From: an uncultured Roseiflexaceae bacterium
Lineage (GTDB): Bacteria; Chloroflexota; Chloroflexia; Chloroflexales; Roseiflexaceae
Assembly (NCBI GenBank): GCA_937974195.1
Contig: CALJIC010000057.1
Span: 1 to 64,000 of the forward strand
DNA length: 64,000 nucleotides
Reading direction: 5' to 3'
Shown here: piece by piece, positions 33,773 through 42,773 of the stretch
Layout: each line of letters starts with the position of its first letter
Position numbering within the stretch: the stretch's first letter is position 1
Translations under genes and position numbers: made by a program
Notes under the pieces: model-generated
The model's input: only the letters and a program-made list of their open reading frames with translations
Told to the model about the DNA's origin: nothing
Databases searched by the model: none

Positions 33773-34851
33773 TCAAGGTCGTGGCGCTCACATCAGGCAT
33801 GACCGTGCCGTCCACGCGGTTTCGCGTGCGCCAGCACATCGCCCAGCTCGCGCAGCTGGGCGTGGAGGTGAGCGAGTACGTGCCGGCGATCGATAAGTAT
33901 ATCGGGGTACCGGGCTGGCCGGCGCGTCAGCCGCTGATGCTGCGCCTGCCGTTCGCGGCGCTGTGGGCGGGCGCTAAGCTTGCCGTCCGCGCGCCCGGCG
34001 TGGCCGCGAGCTGGCGCTGCGATGCGGTCTGGCTGGAGCGGCCGCTGCTCGAGGGCTTTCTGACGCTCGAGCCGCTGCTGGGGCGGCCGCTGATCTTCGA
34101 TGTCGATGACGCCGTCTGGCTGGCGAAACCGTGGGGCGAGCAGGCGGCGCGCTGGATCGCACAACGCGCGACGGTGGTCGTGGCGGGCAACCGCTATCTG
34201 GCGGAGTGGTTCGGACGCTGGGCGCGCGATGTGCGGGTGGTGCCGACGGCGGTTGATACCGAGCGGTTCCGGGCGCGCGACGCCGCCGAGCGTGACCGCT
34301 TCGTGATCGGCTGGACCGGCATTTCTCCGAACTTCTCCTTTCTGTATGCGATCGAGGCGCCGCTCGAGCGCATCCTCCGCCGCCTGGACGACGCCGAGTT
34401 GCTGGTCGTCGCTGACCGGCCGCCTGAGTTCCGGCGGATCGACCCGCGGCGGGTGCGCTTTATCGCCTGGTCGCCGGCGACCGAGGCGGAGGCCGTGCGG
34501 CAGATGGATGTCGGCCTCATGCCGCTAGCGGATAGCGAGTGGGCGCGCGGCAAGTGCAGCTTCAAGATGCTGCAGTACATGGCCTGCGGCGTTCCGGTGG
34601 TCGTCTCGCCGGTCGGGATGAACGCGGATGTGCTCGCGATGGGCGAGGTCGGGCTGGTGGCCAGGGATGAGCAGGAGTGGTGCGAGGCGATCGAGCTGCT
34701 CTACGCCGATCGCCCGCGGGGCCGCGCGTATGGCGCGCAGGGGCGGGCGATCGTGGAACGGCACTTCAGCCGGACGGTGGTCGCTACGCAGTTGGCGGGG
34801 ATCTTCCAAGAAATCGTACAGTGCACGCCGGCCATCCCGGCGCAGCAATAG
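33769..34851 (+). CDS. Glycosyltransferase, GT4-like
   Basis: A protein of 360 residues with a GT-B fold. The N-terminus KVVALTSGMTVPSTRFRVRQH has a TRFR element common in one GT4 subgroup that acts on lipid-linked or protein-linked glycans. LIFDVDDAVWLA (about 108-119) and the donor-domain segment CSFKMLQYMACGVPVVVSP with an E-poor donor loop are typical of this subgroup. ATG 33769 overlaps the preceding stop (ATGA). It is the last gene of the tightly coupled methyltransferase - membrane protein - GT set and ends 9 bp before the second asnB. Confidence 0.8.
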   Translation: MIKVVALTSGMTVPSTRFRVRQHIAQLAQLGVEVSEYVPAIDKYIGVPGWPARQPLMLRLPFAALWAGAKLAVRAPGVAASWRCDAVWLERPLLEGFLTLEPLLGRPLIFDVDDAVWLAKPWGEQAARWIAQRATVVVAGNRYLAEWFGRWARDVRVVPTAVDTERFRARDAAERDRFVIGWTGISPNFSFLYAIEAPLERILRRLDDAELLVVADRPPEFRRIDPRRVRFIAWSPATEAEAVRQMDVGLMPLADSEWARGKCSFKMLQYMACGVPVVVSPVGMNADVLAMGEVGLVARDEQEWCEAIELLYADRPRGRAYGAQGRAIVERHFSRTVVATQLAGIFQEIVQCTPAIPAQQ

Positions 34852-34860
34852 GCAAAGCGG

Positions 34861-36741
34861 ATGTGCGGCATCTGTGGCATCTGGAACTATCGCACCGGCG
34901 AGCCGGTCGACCGTGACCTCCTGCGGGCGATGACGGAGAGCATCGCCCACCGCGGGCCGGACGACGACGGCCTGTACTTCGACGACGCCGCCGGGATCGG
35001 CCTGGGCTTCCGGCGCCTGTCGATCATCGATCTCTCGCCCGCCGGCCACCAGCCGATGAGCAACGAGGACGGCTCGGTCTGGACGGTGTTCAACGGCGAG
35101 ATCTACAACTTCCTGGAGCTGCGGCCGGCGCTGGAGGCGCGGGGCCACGTCTTCCGCTCGCGGACCGACACCGAGGTGATCCTGCACCACTATGAGGAGC
35201 GCGGCGCCGAGGCGTTCGCCGACCTGTGGGGCATGTTCGGCCTGGCGATCTGGGACGCGCGCGAGCGCCGCCTCACACTGGCGCGCGACAGGGTCGGCAA
35301 GAAGCCGCTGTACATCTACGACGACGGCGAGCGCATCCTGTTCGCCTCGGAGCTGAAGGCCATCCTGCGCGACCGGAGCGTGCCGCGAGAGGTGGACAGC
35401 TCCGCGCTGGCCGAGTATCTCGCGCTCGGCTACGTCGGGTCGCCGCGGACGATCCTGCGCGGCGTGACGAAGCTCGAGCCGGGCCACACGCTGGTCCACG
35501 ACGGCAGGCGGGCGGTGCGGCGGCGCTACTGGGACTGGCTGCCGGCCTTCGAGGCGGACGAGCGCGTGAGCGAGGACGAGTGGTGCGACCGGCTGCGCCA
35601 CACGCTGCGCGAGGCCGTCCGCGCGCGCATGATCAGCGACGTGCCGCTCGGCGCCTTCCTGAGCGGCGGCGTCGACTCGAGCGCGGTGGTGGCGATGATG
35701 GCCGAGCTGAGCGATCGGCCGGTGAAGACGTTCTCGATCGGCTTCGCCGACCAGGCGTTCAACGAGCTGCCCTACGCCCGCGAGGTGGCGCGGCACTTCG
35801 GCACCGACCACCACGAGTATATCGTCGAGCCCGAGTCGCTGTCGGATCTGCTGCCGCGGCTCGTCTACCAGATGGACGAGCCGTTCGGCGACTCCTCGGC
35901 GGTGCCGACATCCTACGTGGCGAAGATCGCCCGCCAGCAGGTGACGGTGTGCCTCTCCGGCGATGGCGGCGATGAGGCGCTGGCCGGCTACCCGCGCTAC
36001 TACCGCGCGCTGCTCAGCCTGGAGCTCGACCGGGTGCCGTCGATCGTGCGGCGCGTGGGGCTGCCGCTCATGGCCGCGCTGCTGCCGAAGCACCTGTGGT
36101 GGCACTGGCTGGCCCACCGCCAGCTGCTGCCGCCCGACGCGCGCTACGCCTACGGCATGCAGACCTTCTTCGGCGGCCAGGCCGCTGCGGTGCTGGCGCC
36201 GGAGCACAGCCGGTGCGTCGAGACTGTGCCGCCCTTCCTGATGCGGGCGCAGCGGCGCGCCGCCGGGCTGGACTATCTCTCGCAGATCCAGTATGTGGAC
36301 GGCGTCTCCTACCTGCCGGAGGACATCCTGGTGAAGGTGGACCGCACCAGCATGTGGCACGCGCTCGAGGTGCGCTCGCCGCTGCTGGACCACCGCTTCC
36401 TGGAGCTGGCGGCGCGCATCCCGGCGCGGCTGCGCCTGCGGGGGATGCGCGAGGGCAAGTATATCTTCAAGCGGGCGATGCGCGGGCTGCTGCCGGATGT
36501 CGTTCTGGACCGGCCGAAGCAGGGGTTCGGCATCCCCGGGCGGCGCTGGCTGAAGGACGATGTGCCCGCCTTCGTGCACGATGTGCTGAGCGAGCGCCGC
36601 GTCCGCGAGCGCGGGCTGCTGCGGCCCGAGGGCGTTGCGGAGCTGCTTCGCACGCGGCTGCGCCCCGAGTCCACGCTCTGGCCGCAGGTGTGGTCCGTGC
36701 TGGTGCTGGAGCTCTGGTGCCAGGCGTATCTGGACACCTGA
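34861..36741 (+). CDS. AsnB-type glutamine-dependent amidotransferase (copy 2)
   Basis: A protein of 626 residues with intact Cys2 (MCGICGIWNYR), HRGPDDDG, NGEIYN and DTEVILHHYE in the glutaminase, and the pyrophosphate loop FLSGGVDSS at about 266-273 in the synthetase. It resembles copy 1 at 28644 in layout but differs in many surface segments, so the two probably act on different substrates. Neighbours are a GT4 upstream and a GT-C protein plus another GT4 downstream. It may make asparagine, but glycan amidation is favoured by context. Confidence 0.88.
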   Translation: MCGICGIWNYRTGEPVDRDLLRAMTESIAHRGPDDDGLYFDDAAGIGLGFRRLSIIDLSPAGHQPMSNEDGSVWTVFNGEIYNFLELRPALEARGHVFRSRTDTEVILHHYEERGAEAFADLWGMFGLAIWDARERRLTLARDRVGKKPLYIYDDGERILFASELKAILRDRSVPREVDSSALAEYLALGYVGSPRTILRGVTKLEPGHTLVHDGRRAVRRRYWDWLPAFEADERVSEDEWCDRLRHTLREAVRARMISDVPLGAFLSGGVDSSAVVAMMAELSDRPVKTFSIGFADQAFNELPYAREVARHFGTDHHEYIVEPESLSDLLPRLVYQMDEPFGDSSAVPTSYVAKIARQQVTVCLSGDGGDEALAGYPRYYRALLSLELDRVPSIVRRVGLPLMAALLPKHLWWHWLAHRQLLPPDARYAYGMQTFFGGQAAAVLAPEHSRCVETVPPFLMRAQRRAAGLDYLSQIQYVDGVSYLPEDILVKVDRTSMWHALEVRSPLLDHRFLELAARIPARLRLRGMREGKYIFKRAMRGLLPDVVLDRPKQGFGIPGRRWLKDDVPAFVHDVLSERRVRERGLLRPEGVAELLRTRLRPESTLWPQVWSVLVLELWCQAYLDT

Positions 36742-36797
36742 GTGTCCAGCTCTTGGCGATCTCCGGCGGCGCGCGGCCGGCGTGAGAAGTAAGCGAG

Positions 36798-38372
36798 ATG
36801 AACGGCAGCGTAAGCTCTATCGCCACCCTCTACGAACGAACCCAGGCCGCCGTGCGGCTCGTGGCCGCCGAGCTCGTGCTGCTCGGGGCGCTGGCCGCGC
36901 TGATGCTCTGGAACCTCGGCGGCCCGCCGCCGTGGTGGGACGAGGGCTGGACGCTCTCGGTGGCGCGCAACCTGGCGGAGCGCGACCACTACGGGCGGCT
37001 GCTGGCCGGCGAGCCGGCACCGGGCGGCCTGGAGGCGTCGGTCGTCGTCACCGTGCCGGTGGCCGGGTTCTTCGAGCTGTTCGGGGTTGGGCTGTGGCAG
37101 GGGCGGCTGTTCGGCGTGCTGTGCGCGCTCGGGGCGCTGGCGGTTGCCTGGCGGCTGGCCGCCCGGCTGTACAACCGGCGGGTGGCGGCCGGGACGGCGG
37201 CCGTGCTGCTGCTGCTCTCGGCCCACCCGCAGCTCAACCCGGTGATCCAGGGCCGGCAGGTGCTCGGCGAGCTCCCCTCGCTGCTGTTCGCGCTGGGCGG
37301 CTACACCTGCCTGCTGGCTGCGCTGCGGCGGGCGCCCGTGTGGCTGCTGCCGGCCGTGGCGCTCTGGTGGGCCGCGAGTGAGGCCAAGGCGCAGTTCCAG
37401 CCGTTCTGGATCATCTCGCTGATCGCGCCGCTCGCGGTCGCGCTGCTGTGGCGGCGCTGGCGGGCGGCGGCAATAGTCGGGCTGGGGCTGGCGCTCGGGC
37501 TTGTGTCGCCGCACCTGTTCGGCCGGCTCGTCGCGTGGGGGCTGGGCGCGCGGCGCATGATGCCCGACTCCGTCAGCGGGCTGTACGAGGTGATGGCGCT
37601 GGTGACGCAGCCGTTCAACCGGCTGTTCGCGCTGCAGATCCTGCTGGGGTTCGGGCTGCCGGTTCTCCTGGGCCTGGCGTACGGCGCGTGGCGCGCGCTC
37701 AGCGACCTGCGGCAGGCGCGGCCGGACGACGCGGCGCTGGTGCGGCTGAGCCTGCTGGCGCTCGCCGGGAGCTGGCTGGCGTGGTTCGCGCTGCTCTCGG
37801 TGGGCGTGCCGCGCTACATGTTCCCGCCCTCCTTCGTCGGCGCGCTCTTCGCCGCCGCGCTGCTGCACGACCTGACCGGCGGCTTCGATCTGCGCGCCAC
37901 GCTCGGTCGGCTGGCCGCGCCGCTGCGCCGCCCGCGCAGGCTCCGGCGCGAGAGCGCCGGGGCGTGGCTGGCCGCGCTGCTGGTGGCGATGGCGCTCCCG
38001 CTCACGGCGCTCTCCTACCAGCGCTACTACCTGACATACGACGACCACGCCGCCGAGCGGGTGGCCGCGCTGCTGAACGAGCGCGTGGGGCCGGACGAGC
38101 TGATCGAGACCTACGAGTCCGAGCTGCACTTCTTTCTCGACCGGCCATATCACTACCCACCGGATCAGGTGCACGTCGAACTGAATCGGCGTAGCCTGCT
38201 TAGGCAGCACGTCGCAATCGACTACGACCCACTCGCCGCCGACCCGGACTACCTGGTCGTCGGACAGTTCGCGCGCGGCAACGGGCTGTACGAGCCGGCG
38301 CTGGCGAGCGGCGCGTTCGAGCTGATGCTGCGCGACGGCAGCTACGAGGTGTACCGCCGGGTGCGCCGCTAG
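36798..38372 (+). CDS. GT-C/GT39-type membrane glycosyltransferase-like protein
   Basis: A protein of 524 residues with about eleven helices. The first periplasmic loop has WWDEGWTLSVARNL (about 43-56); the DE pair directly after helix 1 is the catalytic signature of PMT-like/ArnT-like enzymes that use polyprenyl-phosphate sugars. The C-terminal 110 residues are soluble, ending in a YEVYRRV strand. It lies between asnB copy 2 and a GT4 gene. Acceptor and sugar unknown. Confidence 0.8.
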   Translation: MNGSVSSIATLYERTQAAVRLVAAELVLLGALAALMLWNLGGPPPWWDEGWTLSVARNLAERDHYGRLLAGEPAPGGLEASVVVTVPVAGFFELFGVGLWQGRLFGVLCALGALAVAWRLAARLYNRRVAAGTAAVLLLLSAHPQLNPVIQGRQVLGELPSLLFALGGYTCLLAALRRAPVWLLPAVALWWAASEAKAQFQPFWIISLIAPLAVALLWRRWRAAAIVGLGLALGLVSPHLFGRLVAWGLGARRMMPDSVSGLYEVMALVTQPFNRLFALQILLGFGLPVLLGLAYGAWRALSDLRQARPDDAALVRLSLLALAGSWLAWFALLSVGVPRYMFPPSFVGALFAAALLHDLTGGFDLRATLGRLAAPLRRPRRLRRESAGAWLAALLVAMALPLTALSYQRYYLTYDDHAAERVAALLNERVGPDELIETYESELHFFLDRPYHYPPDQVHVELNRRSLLRQHVAIDYDPLAADPDYLVVGQFARGNGLYEPALASGAFELMLRDGSYEVYRRVRR

Positions 38373-38416
38373 CGCGCCGCGGTTGTGCCAGAGCGGTCGC
38401 TCGAGGAGGTCGCAGC

Positions 38417-39577
38417 GTGTTGGCCCACGCACCCATCCCTGCTCTCATGCTGATCAGCCAGCTCGCGCCGGGCGGCGCCGAGCGGCAGTTCGTCAACCTC
38501 GCCGTGGCGGTGGACCGGCGGCGCTATGCCGTCCACGCCGGGGTCCTCTCGCACGACCTGGACCTGGCGCCGGAGCTGGAGCGCGCGGGCGTGCCGGTGC
38601 ACAGCGTCCCGGGCGCGCCGCGCTACCCTGTGCGCGCGGTGCCGCGGATGGTCACCGAGGCCACGGGGATGATCCGCCGCCACCGCGCCTCGCTCGTCAC
38701 GTCGTTCCTCTACGCCGGGAACGTGGTCGGCGCCCTGGCGGCGCGGGCCTGCGGCGTGCCCGCCGTGATCTCGGAGCGCACGGCGCCGCTGCACCTGCCG
38801 CTCGGGCAGCGGATCATGTACGCCGCGCTCGGCCGCATCAGCGCGGCGATGGTGGTCAACTCCTATGCGGCGAAGGCGGCGTTCGTGCGGCTGGCGCGCA
38901 TCCCGCCCGCCAAAATCGCCGTCCACTACAACGGCGTCGACTTCGCCCGGATCGACCGGCAGCTGGAAGCCACAGACGCGCCGGACCCGCGCGCCCTGCT
39001 CGGCCTGATGCCCGGCGAGCCGGTTGTCGGCGCGGTGGGGCGCATAGATCGGCTGAAGAACTACGAGCTGCTGCTGCGGATCGCCGCCGCCTGCCGCGCG
39101 GCGGAGGTCTCCGCACGCTTCGTGCTGGTCGGCGACGTCGTGGCCGGCGGAGACGTGTCGTACCGCGACGAGCTGCTGCAGCTGCGGCGCGCGCTCGGCC
39201 TGGAGGAGCGGGTGCTGTTCGCCGGGCAGCAGCGCAACGTCGCGGCGTTCCTGCGGGCCTTCGAGCTGTTCGTGCTGACGTCGTCGCAGGAGGGGACGCC
39301 GAACGCGCTGCTGGAGGCGATGGCGGTGGGCGTGCCGGCGCTGGTCACCGAGGCGGGCGACGCGGGGCGGATCGTGCGGGCGGCGGGGTGCGGCGAGGTG
39401 CTGCCGCCCGAACCCGAGGTGTGGGCGGAGCGGGTCCGCGAGCTGCTTCTCGACGCACGCCGGCGGGCGGCGATGGGCGCGAACGGCCGCCAGTACGCGC
39501 GGGCATCCTTCAGCATGGAGCGGCTGGCCGGCGAGATGCAGGCGCTGTGGGATGACATCCTGGGGAGGCGGGGGTGA
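38417..39577 (+). CDS. Glycosyltransferase, GT4 (group 1) family
   Basis: A protein of 386 residues. PALMLISQLAPGGAERQFVN is the GGAE acceptor loop common in GT4 exopolysaccharide enzymes, and TSSQEGTPNALLEAMAVG holds the donor Glu pair. NGVDFARID and VGRIDRLKNYELLL mark the start of the donor domain. The GTG start has GAGGAGGT (38403-38410) 6 nt upstream, the strongest ribosome site in this region. It ends the second asnB sub-block; a new promoter follows at 39664. Confidence 0.87.
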   Translation: MLAHAPIPALMLISQLAPGGAERQFVNLAVAVDRRRYAVHAGVLSHDLDLAPELERAGVPVHSVPGAPRYPVRAVPRMVTEATGMIRRHRASLVTSFLYAGNVVGALAARACGVPAVISERTAPLHLPLGQRIMYAALGRISAAMVVNSYAAKAAFVRLARIPPAKIAVHYNGVDFARIDRQLEATDAPDPRALLGLMPGEPVVGAVGRIDRLKNYELLLRIAAACRAAEVSARFVLVGDVVAGGDVSYRDELLQLRRALGLEERVLFAGQQRNVAAFLRAFELFVLTSSQEGTPNALLEAMAVGVPALVTEAGDAGRIVRAAGCGEVLPPEPEVWAERVRELLLDARRRAAMGANGRQYARASFSMERLAGEMQALWDDILGRRG

Positions 39578-39663
39578 TGCGGCGCTGAGTGAGCCTGGAG
39601 GTGTGGCTCGGGCGTGGTGCAAGAGCTGACGCACTTTCGTCCACGGATCGCAAATCTTCTCAG

Positions 39664-39693
39664 TTGTGAGAGCGCGTCCCCGCTAGATATACT
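39664..39693 (+). promoter_or_regulatory. Internal promoter of the glycan region
   Basis: TTGTGA (39664-39669), an 18-bp spacer and TATACT (39688-39693) in a locally AT-rich gap. It would drive the membrane protein gene starting at 39756, preceded by AAGGAG at 39739-39744. This separates the second GT-C/GT2/GT4 triad from the genes before it. Confidence 0.6.
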
Positions 39694-39755
39694 CGATCCA
39701 TAGCACAAGAGCTCATCTCTCCAGCACTTCGTTCTAGCAAGGAGCTCACGCCGCT

Positions 39756-41264
39756 ATGGAAGCGCTCGCCGACCATGGCAGACTTTCATCCCCGGAGCGC
39801 GGACGTACGTCTGGCATGCGGCGCGTGCTGCAGTCGTTTCTGCCGCTGTGGTGCATCCTGCTGCTGCTGGTGCTCATCCCTCCCTGGGCCCTTGGCCGAG
39901 ACATCTGGACCGACGAGGCCTTCACCGTAAGCTACACCCGCCACGCGAGCCTGGCCGACGTGCTCGAGGACGTTCGCAAGAACGAGGAGACGCCGCCGCT
40001 CTCGTCGGTGCTGGCCTGGCTCTGGGCGCGCGTCGCCGGTGCGAGCGCCGAGTCGATCCGCGCGCTGTCGCTGCTCTACGCGGTGCTCGCGGTCGGGCTG
40101 TTCACTGACTACGCCCAGCGCGCCCTTTCGCAAACCGAGGCGCTGATCGCGGGGGGGATTCTGGCCGCCTCGCCGCTCCTGGGCGGCTACGTTCTGGAGG
40201 CCCGCGCCTACACGCTCACGCTCCTGCTCACCGTGTGCTGTGTCGTGCTGTTCGAGCGGCTGTGGGGGCATCCCGGCGACAGGATCGCCCTGGCGGGCTA
40301 CGCGCTCGCGGGGGCGGCGCTGCTGCTCACCTCGTACCTCGGCGTCGCGCTGCTGGTGGCGCACAACATGTGCTGGGCCGGCAGCGCCCTGTGGCGGCGG
40401 GCGTGGCGCCGCTTGCTGGGCTGGCTCGGCGCGCAGCTGTTCATCGCCGGCGTGTTTCTCTGGTGGCTGCCGGCGCTGCTCGGCCGGCTGCAGATCGTCT
40501 TGGCGTTCACGCCCTACAAAGGGGTGACGCCGCTGAACCACGCGCTCGCCATGGTCGGCGTCGTGATGCATGGCCGAGTCACTTCGGCCTGGGTCATCGT
40601 CTGGCTCGTCGTGAGCGCCCTGATCTGGGCGCTGATCATCATCGCGGCCGCCAGCGAGCTCCAGCGGCGCGAGACGTTTGTGCTGCGGGTGTTTGTGCTT
40701 CCGGCGCTCGTGCTGCTGGTGACTCTGGTGGCGATCGAAGCGGCGGCGTCGCGCTACCTGATGACGCTGCTCCCGGGCGCGTCCCTGGCGGCGGCGCGCG
40801 GCTGGCGGGCGCTGCAGCCGGAGAGGCCGCGGCTGGCCCTCGCCTTGATCTGCGTGGTGCTCGGTGGTATGCTTCTCTACCGGCTCCCGGCTCGTCTCTC
40901 GCAGCCTCCGGCGCCCGCCTGGCAACCGCTTGCGGCGTACGTGGCGCAGCACGTCGCCCCGGGCGACAGGCTGATCTTCCAGCCGCCCTACGATCTGCGC
41001 ACCTTCGAGTACTACTACCGCGGGCCGGGGCTGCCGCTGCTGGGCGCGCGCCACTACGACGACTTCTACTACGCGGACGGCTACAGCTTCACAGACAGCT
41101 GGACGGCGGACGAGGCGCTGGCGGCCGCCGAGGGAGCCCGGCGGGTATGGGTCGTCCAGAACCCCGGCAGCGCTTCGCCCAAACCCGCTCTGCCGCTGCT
41201 GCTGCTGGACGAGCGCACGTTCGGCGCGCTTGCGCTGCGGCTGTACGCGAGGCCGGCGCCCTAG
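39756..41264 (+). CDS. GT-C/GT39-type membrane glycosyltransferase-like protein
   Basis: A protein of 502 residues with about eleven helices. DIWTDEAFTVSYTRHASLAD after helix 1 carries the DE pair of PMT-like enzymes, and NEETPPLSSVLAWLW matches the conserved proximal loop (normally HPPL) of the family. The C-terminal 110 residues are soluble. It begins the second GT-C - GT2 - GT4 triad. It likely transfers a sugar from a polyprenyl-phosphate donor made by the next gene. Confidence 0.82.
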   Translation: MEALADHGRLSSPERGRTSGMRRVLQSFLPLWCILLLLVLIPPWALGRDIWTDEAFTVSYTRHASLADVLEDVRKNEETPPLSSVLAWLWARVAGASAESIRALSLLYAVLAVGLFTDYAQRALSQTEALIAGGILAASPLLGGYVLEARAYTLTLLLTVCCVVLFERLWGHPGDRIALAGYALAGAALLLTSYLGVALLVAHNMCWAGSALWRRAWRRLLGWLGAQLFIAGVFLWWLPALLGRLQIVLAFTPYKGVTPLNHALAMVGVVMHGRVTSAWVIVWLVVSALIWALIIIAAASELQRRETFVLRVFVLPALVLLVTLVAIEAAASRYLMTLLPGASLAAARGWRALQPERPRLALALICVVLGGMLLYRLPARLSQPPAPAWQPLAAYVAQHVAPGDRLIFQPPYDLRTFEYYYRGPGLPLLGARHYDDFYYADGYSFTDSWTADEALAAAEGARRVWVVQNPGSASPKPALPLLLLDERTFGALALRLYARPAP

Positions 41265-41522
41265 GTTGGACGCGTAGACGGAGGAGGGGCTGCGGAGCCC
41301 GGCGGGGCCTCCGCGGCGGAGGAATGTTCGGAGCCTGGGCGACGCCGCGCTACGAGGAGCGACCTGGCGTTCTACGGCCTCCTGAGCTACGCCGATGTGT
41401 GTGCGCCGCGGACAGCGAGCGCGATCCCGGCACGCAGGCGGCGGAGCTATCGGATACAATACCGCCGAGGCGCGCAGCACCCGTTGCCCGCGCGTCGGTA
41501 TGAACGAAACCAGGAGGATATC
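41265..41522. other. Intergenic gap, GC dyads and a -10-like box
   Basis: No gene is supported. A small dyad CCTCCG/CGGAGG lies near 41310-41325. TACAAT at 41454-41459 resembles a -10 box but has no acceptable -35. A strong ribosome site AGGAGGA (41512-41518) belongs to the next gene. Confidence 0.35.
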
Positions 41523-42530
41523 GTGGAGGTTGTGACTGCGCGTCCGGCGGGGGCGCTGCGCCGCAACGAGTCCGCGGCACGCCCGCGCGTCTCGGTCGTC
41601 GTGCCGGTCTACAACGAGGAGGAGAGCATCCCGCAGCTGTACGAGCGCCTCAGCGCCGAGCTGGGCGCGCTCGGGTGCGGCTACGAGATCATCGCCGTGG
41701 ACGACGGCAGCCGCGACCGGAGCTACGCGCTGCTGCGCGAGCTGGCGGAGCGCGACGAGCGCCTGCGGGTGGTGCGCTTCCGGCGCAACTTCGGCCAGAC
41801 CGCGGCGTTCTCGGCGGGGTTCGACCGGGCGCGCGGCGAGGTGGTGGTGACGATCGACGCCGACCTGCAGAACGACCCGGCCGACATCGGCAAGCTGCTG
41901 GCCAAGATGGACGAGGGGTACGACGTGGTGAGCGGCTGGCGCGAGCGGCGTCAGGACCCGTTCCTCAACCGGCGCCTGCCCTCGATGATCGCCAACCGGC
42001 TGATCTCGTGGGCCACCGGCGTCCATCTGCACGACTACGGCTGCTCGCTGAAGGCCTACCGCAGCGAGGTGGTGCGCGGCATCCGGCTGTACGGCGAGCT
42101 GCACCGCTTCATCCCGGCGATCGCCAGCTGGCAGGGGGTGGCGGTGGCCGAGCTGCCCGTCAACCACCGGGCGCGCCAGTTCGGCACGTCGAAGTACGGC
42201 ATCGGGCGGACGGTGCGCGTGGTGCTGGACCTGCTCACGGTGCGCTTTCTGCTCAGCTACGGCACCCGGCCGATGCAGATCTTCGGCCTGCTCGGCCTGA
42301 TCGCCACGCTGCTCGGCGTCGTCGTCGGCGGGTACCTGAGCTGGATCAAGCTGGCCTACGGCGCGCCGATCGCCGACCGGCCGCTGCTGCTGCTGGCGGT
42401 GCTGCTGATCGTGCTCGGGGTGCAGTTCATCAGCCTGGGCCTGATCGGCGAGCTGATCGTCCGCACCTACTACGAGACGCAGCAGAAGCCGATCTACGTG
42501 GTCCGCGAGGAGATCAACGCCGTCCCCTAG
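41523..42530 (+). CDS. GT2 glycosyltransferase, polyprenyl-phosphate glycosyltransferase (GtrB/DPM1-like), second copy
   Basis: A protein of 335 residues. The GT-A core has VSVVVPVYNEEE, AVDDGSRDRS and IDADLQNDP, with the RRNFGQTAAFSAGFD segment typical of GtrB. Two C-terminal membrane helices anchor it. The substrate-binding region GCSLKAYRSEVV is well conserved. The GTG at 41523 has AGGAGGA 4-5 nt upstream. Compared with the copy at 26341 it lacks the long N-terminal extension. It should load a sugar onto polyprenyl phosphate for the GT-C enzymes. Confidence 0.88.
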   Translation: MEVVTARPAGALRRNESAARPRVSVVVPVYNEEESIPQLYERLSAELGALGCGYEIIAVDDGSRDRSYALLRELAERDERLRVVRFRRNFGQTAAFSAGFDRARGEVVVTIDADLQNDPADIGKLLAKMDEGYDVVSGWRERRQDPFLNRRLPSMIANRLISWATGVHLHDYGCSLKAYRSEVVRGIRLYGELHRFIPAIASWQGVAVAELPVNHRARQFGTSKYGIGRTVRVVLDLLTVRFLLSYGTRPMQIFGLLGLIATLLGVVVGGYLSWIKLAYGAPIADRPLLLLAVLLIVLGVQFISLGLIGELIVRTYYETQQKPIYVVREEINAVP

Positions 42531-42773
42531 CCGCTGCGGGCGCGGCCGCGATGCGGTGCCGGTCCGCCAGCCTGGGCGCCGCGAGCACGCCGCTTTGGCC
42601 TTCGGCAGAAGGGGTGCCGCCTCGGCCGGCGCGCCCGTTGTCATGCCCGCGATCGCCACAGGCCTGCTGGCCGCATGCCAGCCGGGCCTCGGCGCTGAAA
42701 TAGTCCGGCCGCCGCGCGGCAGCGCGCAGCCCAGGAGAGCGCGAGGGGCACCCTCGCAGAGAGAACAGTCGCC

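Noticed and set aside
34861..36741. Housekeeping asparagine synthetase
   Set aside because: Not excluded, but the location among glycosyltransferases and the presence of a second copy make a glycan role more likely, so no asnB symbol is given.
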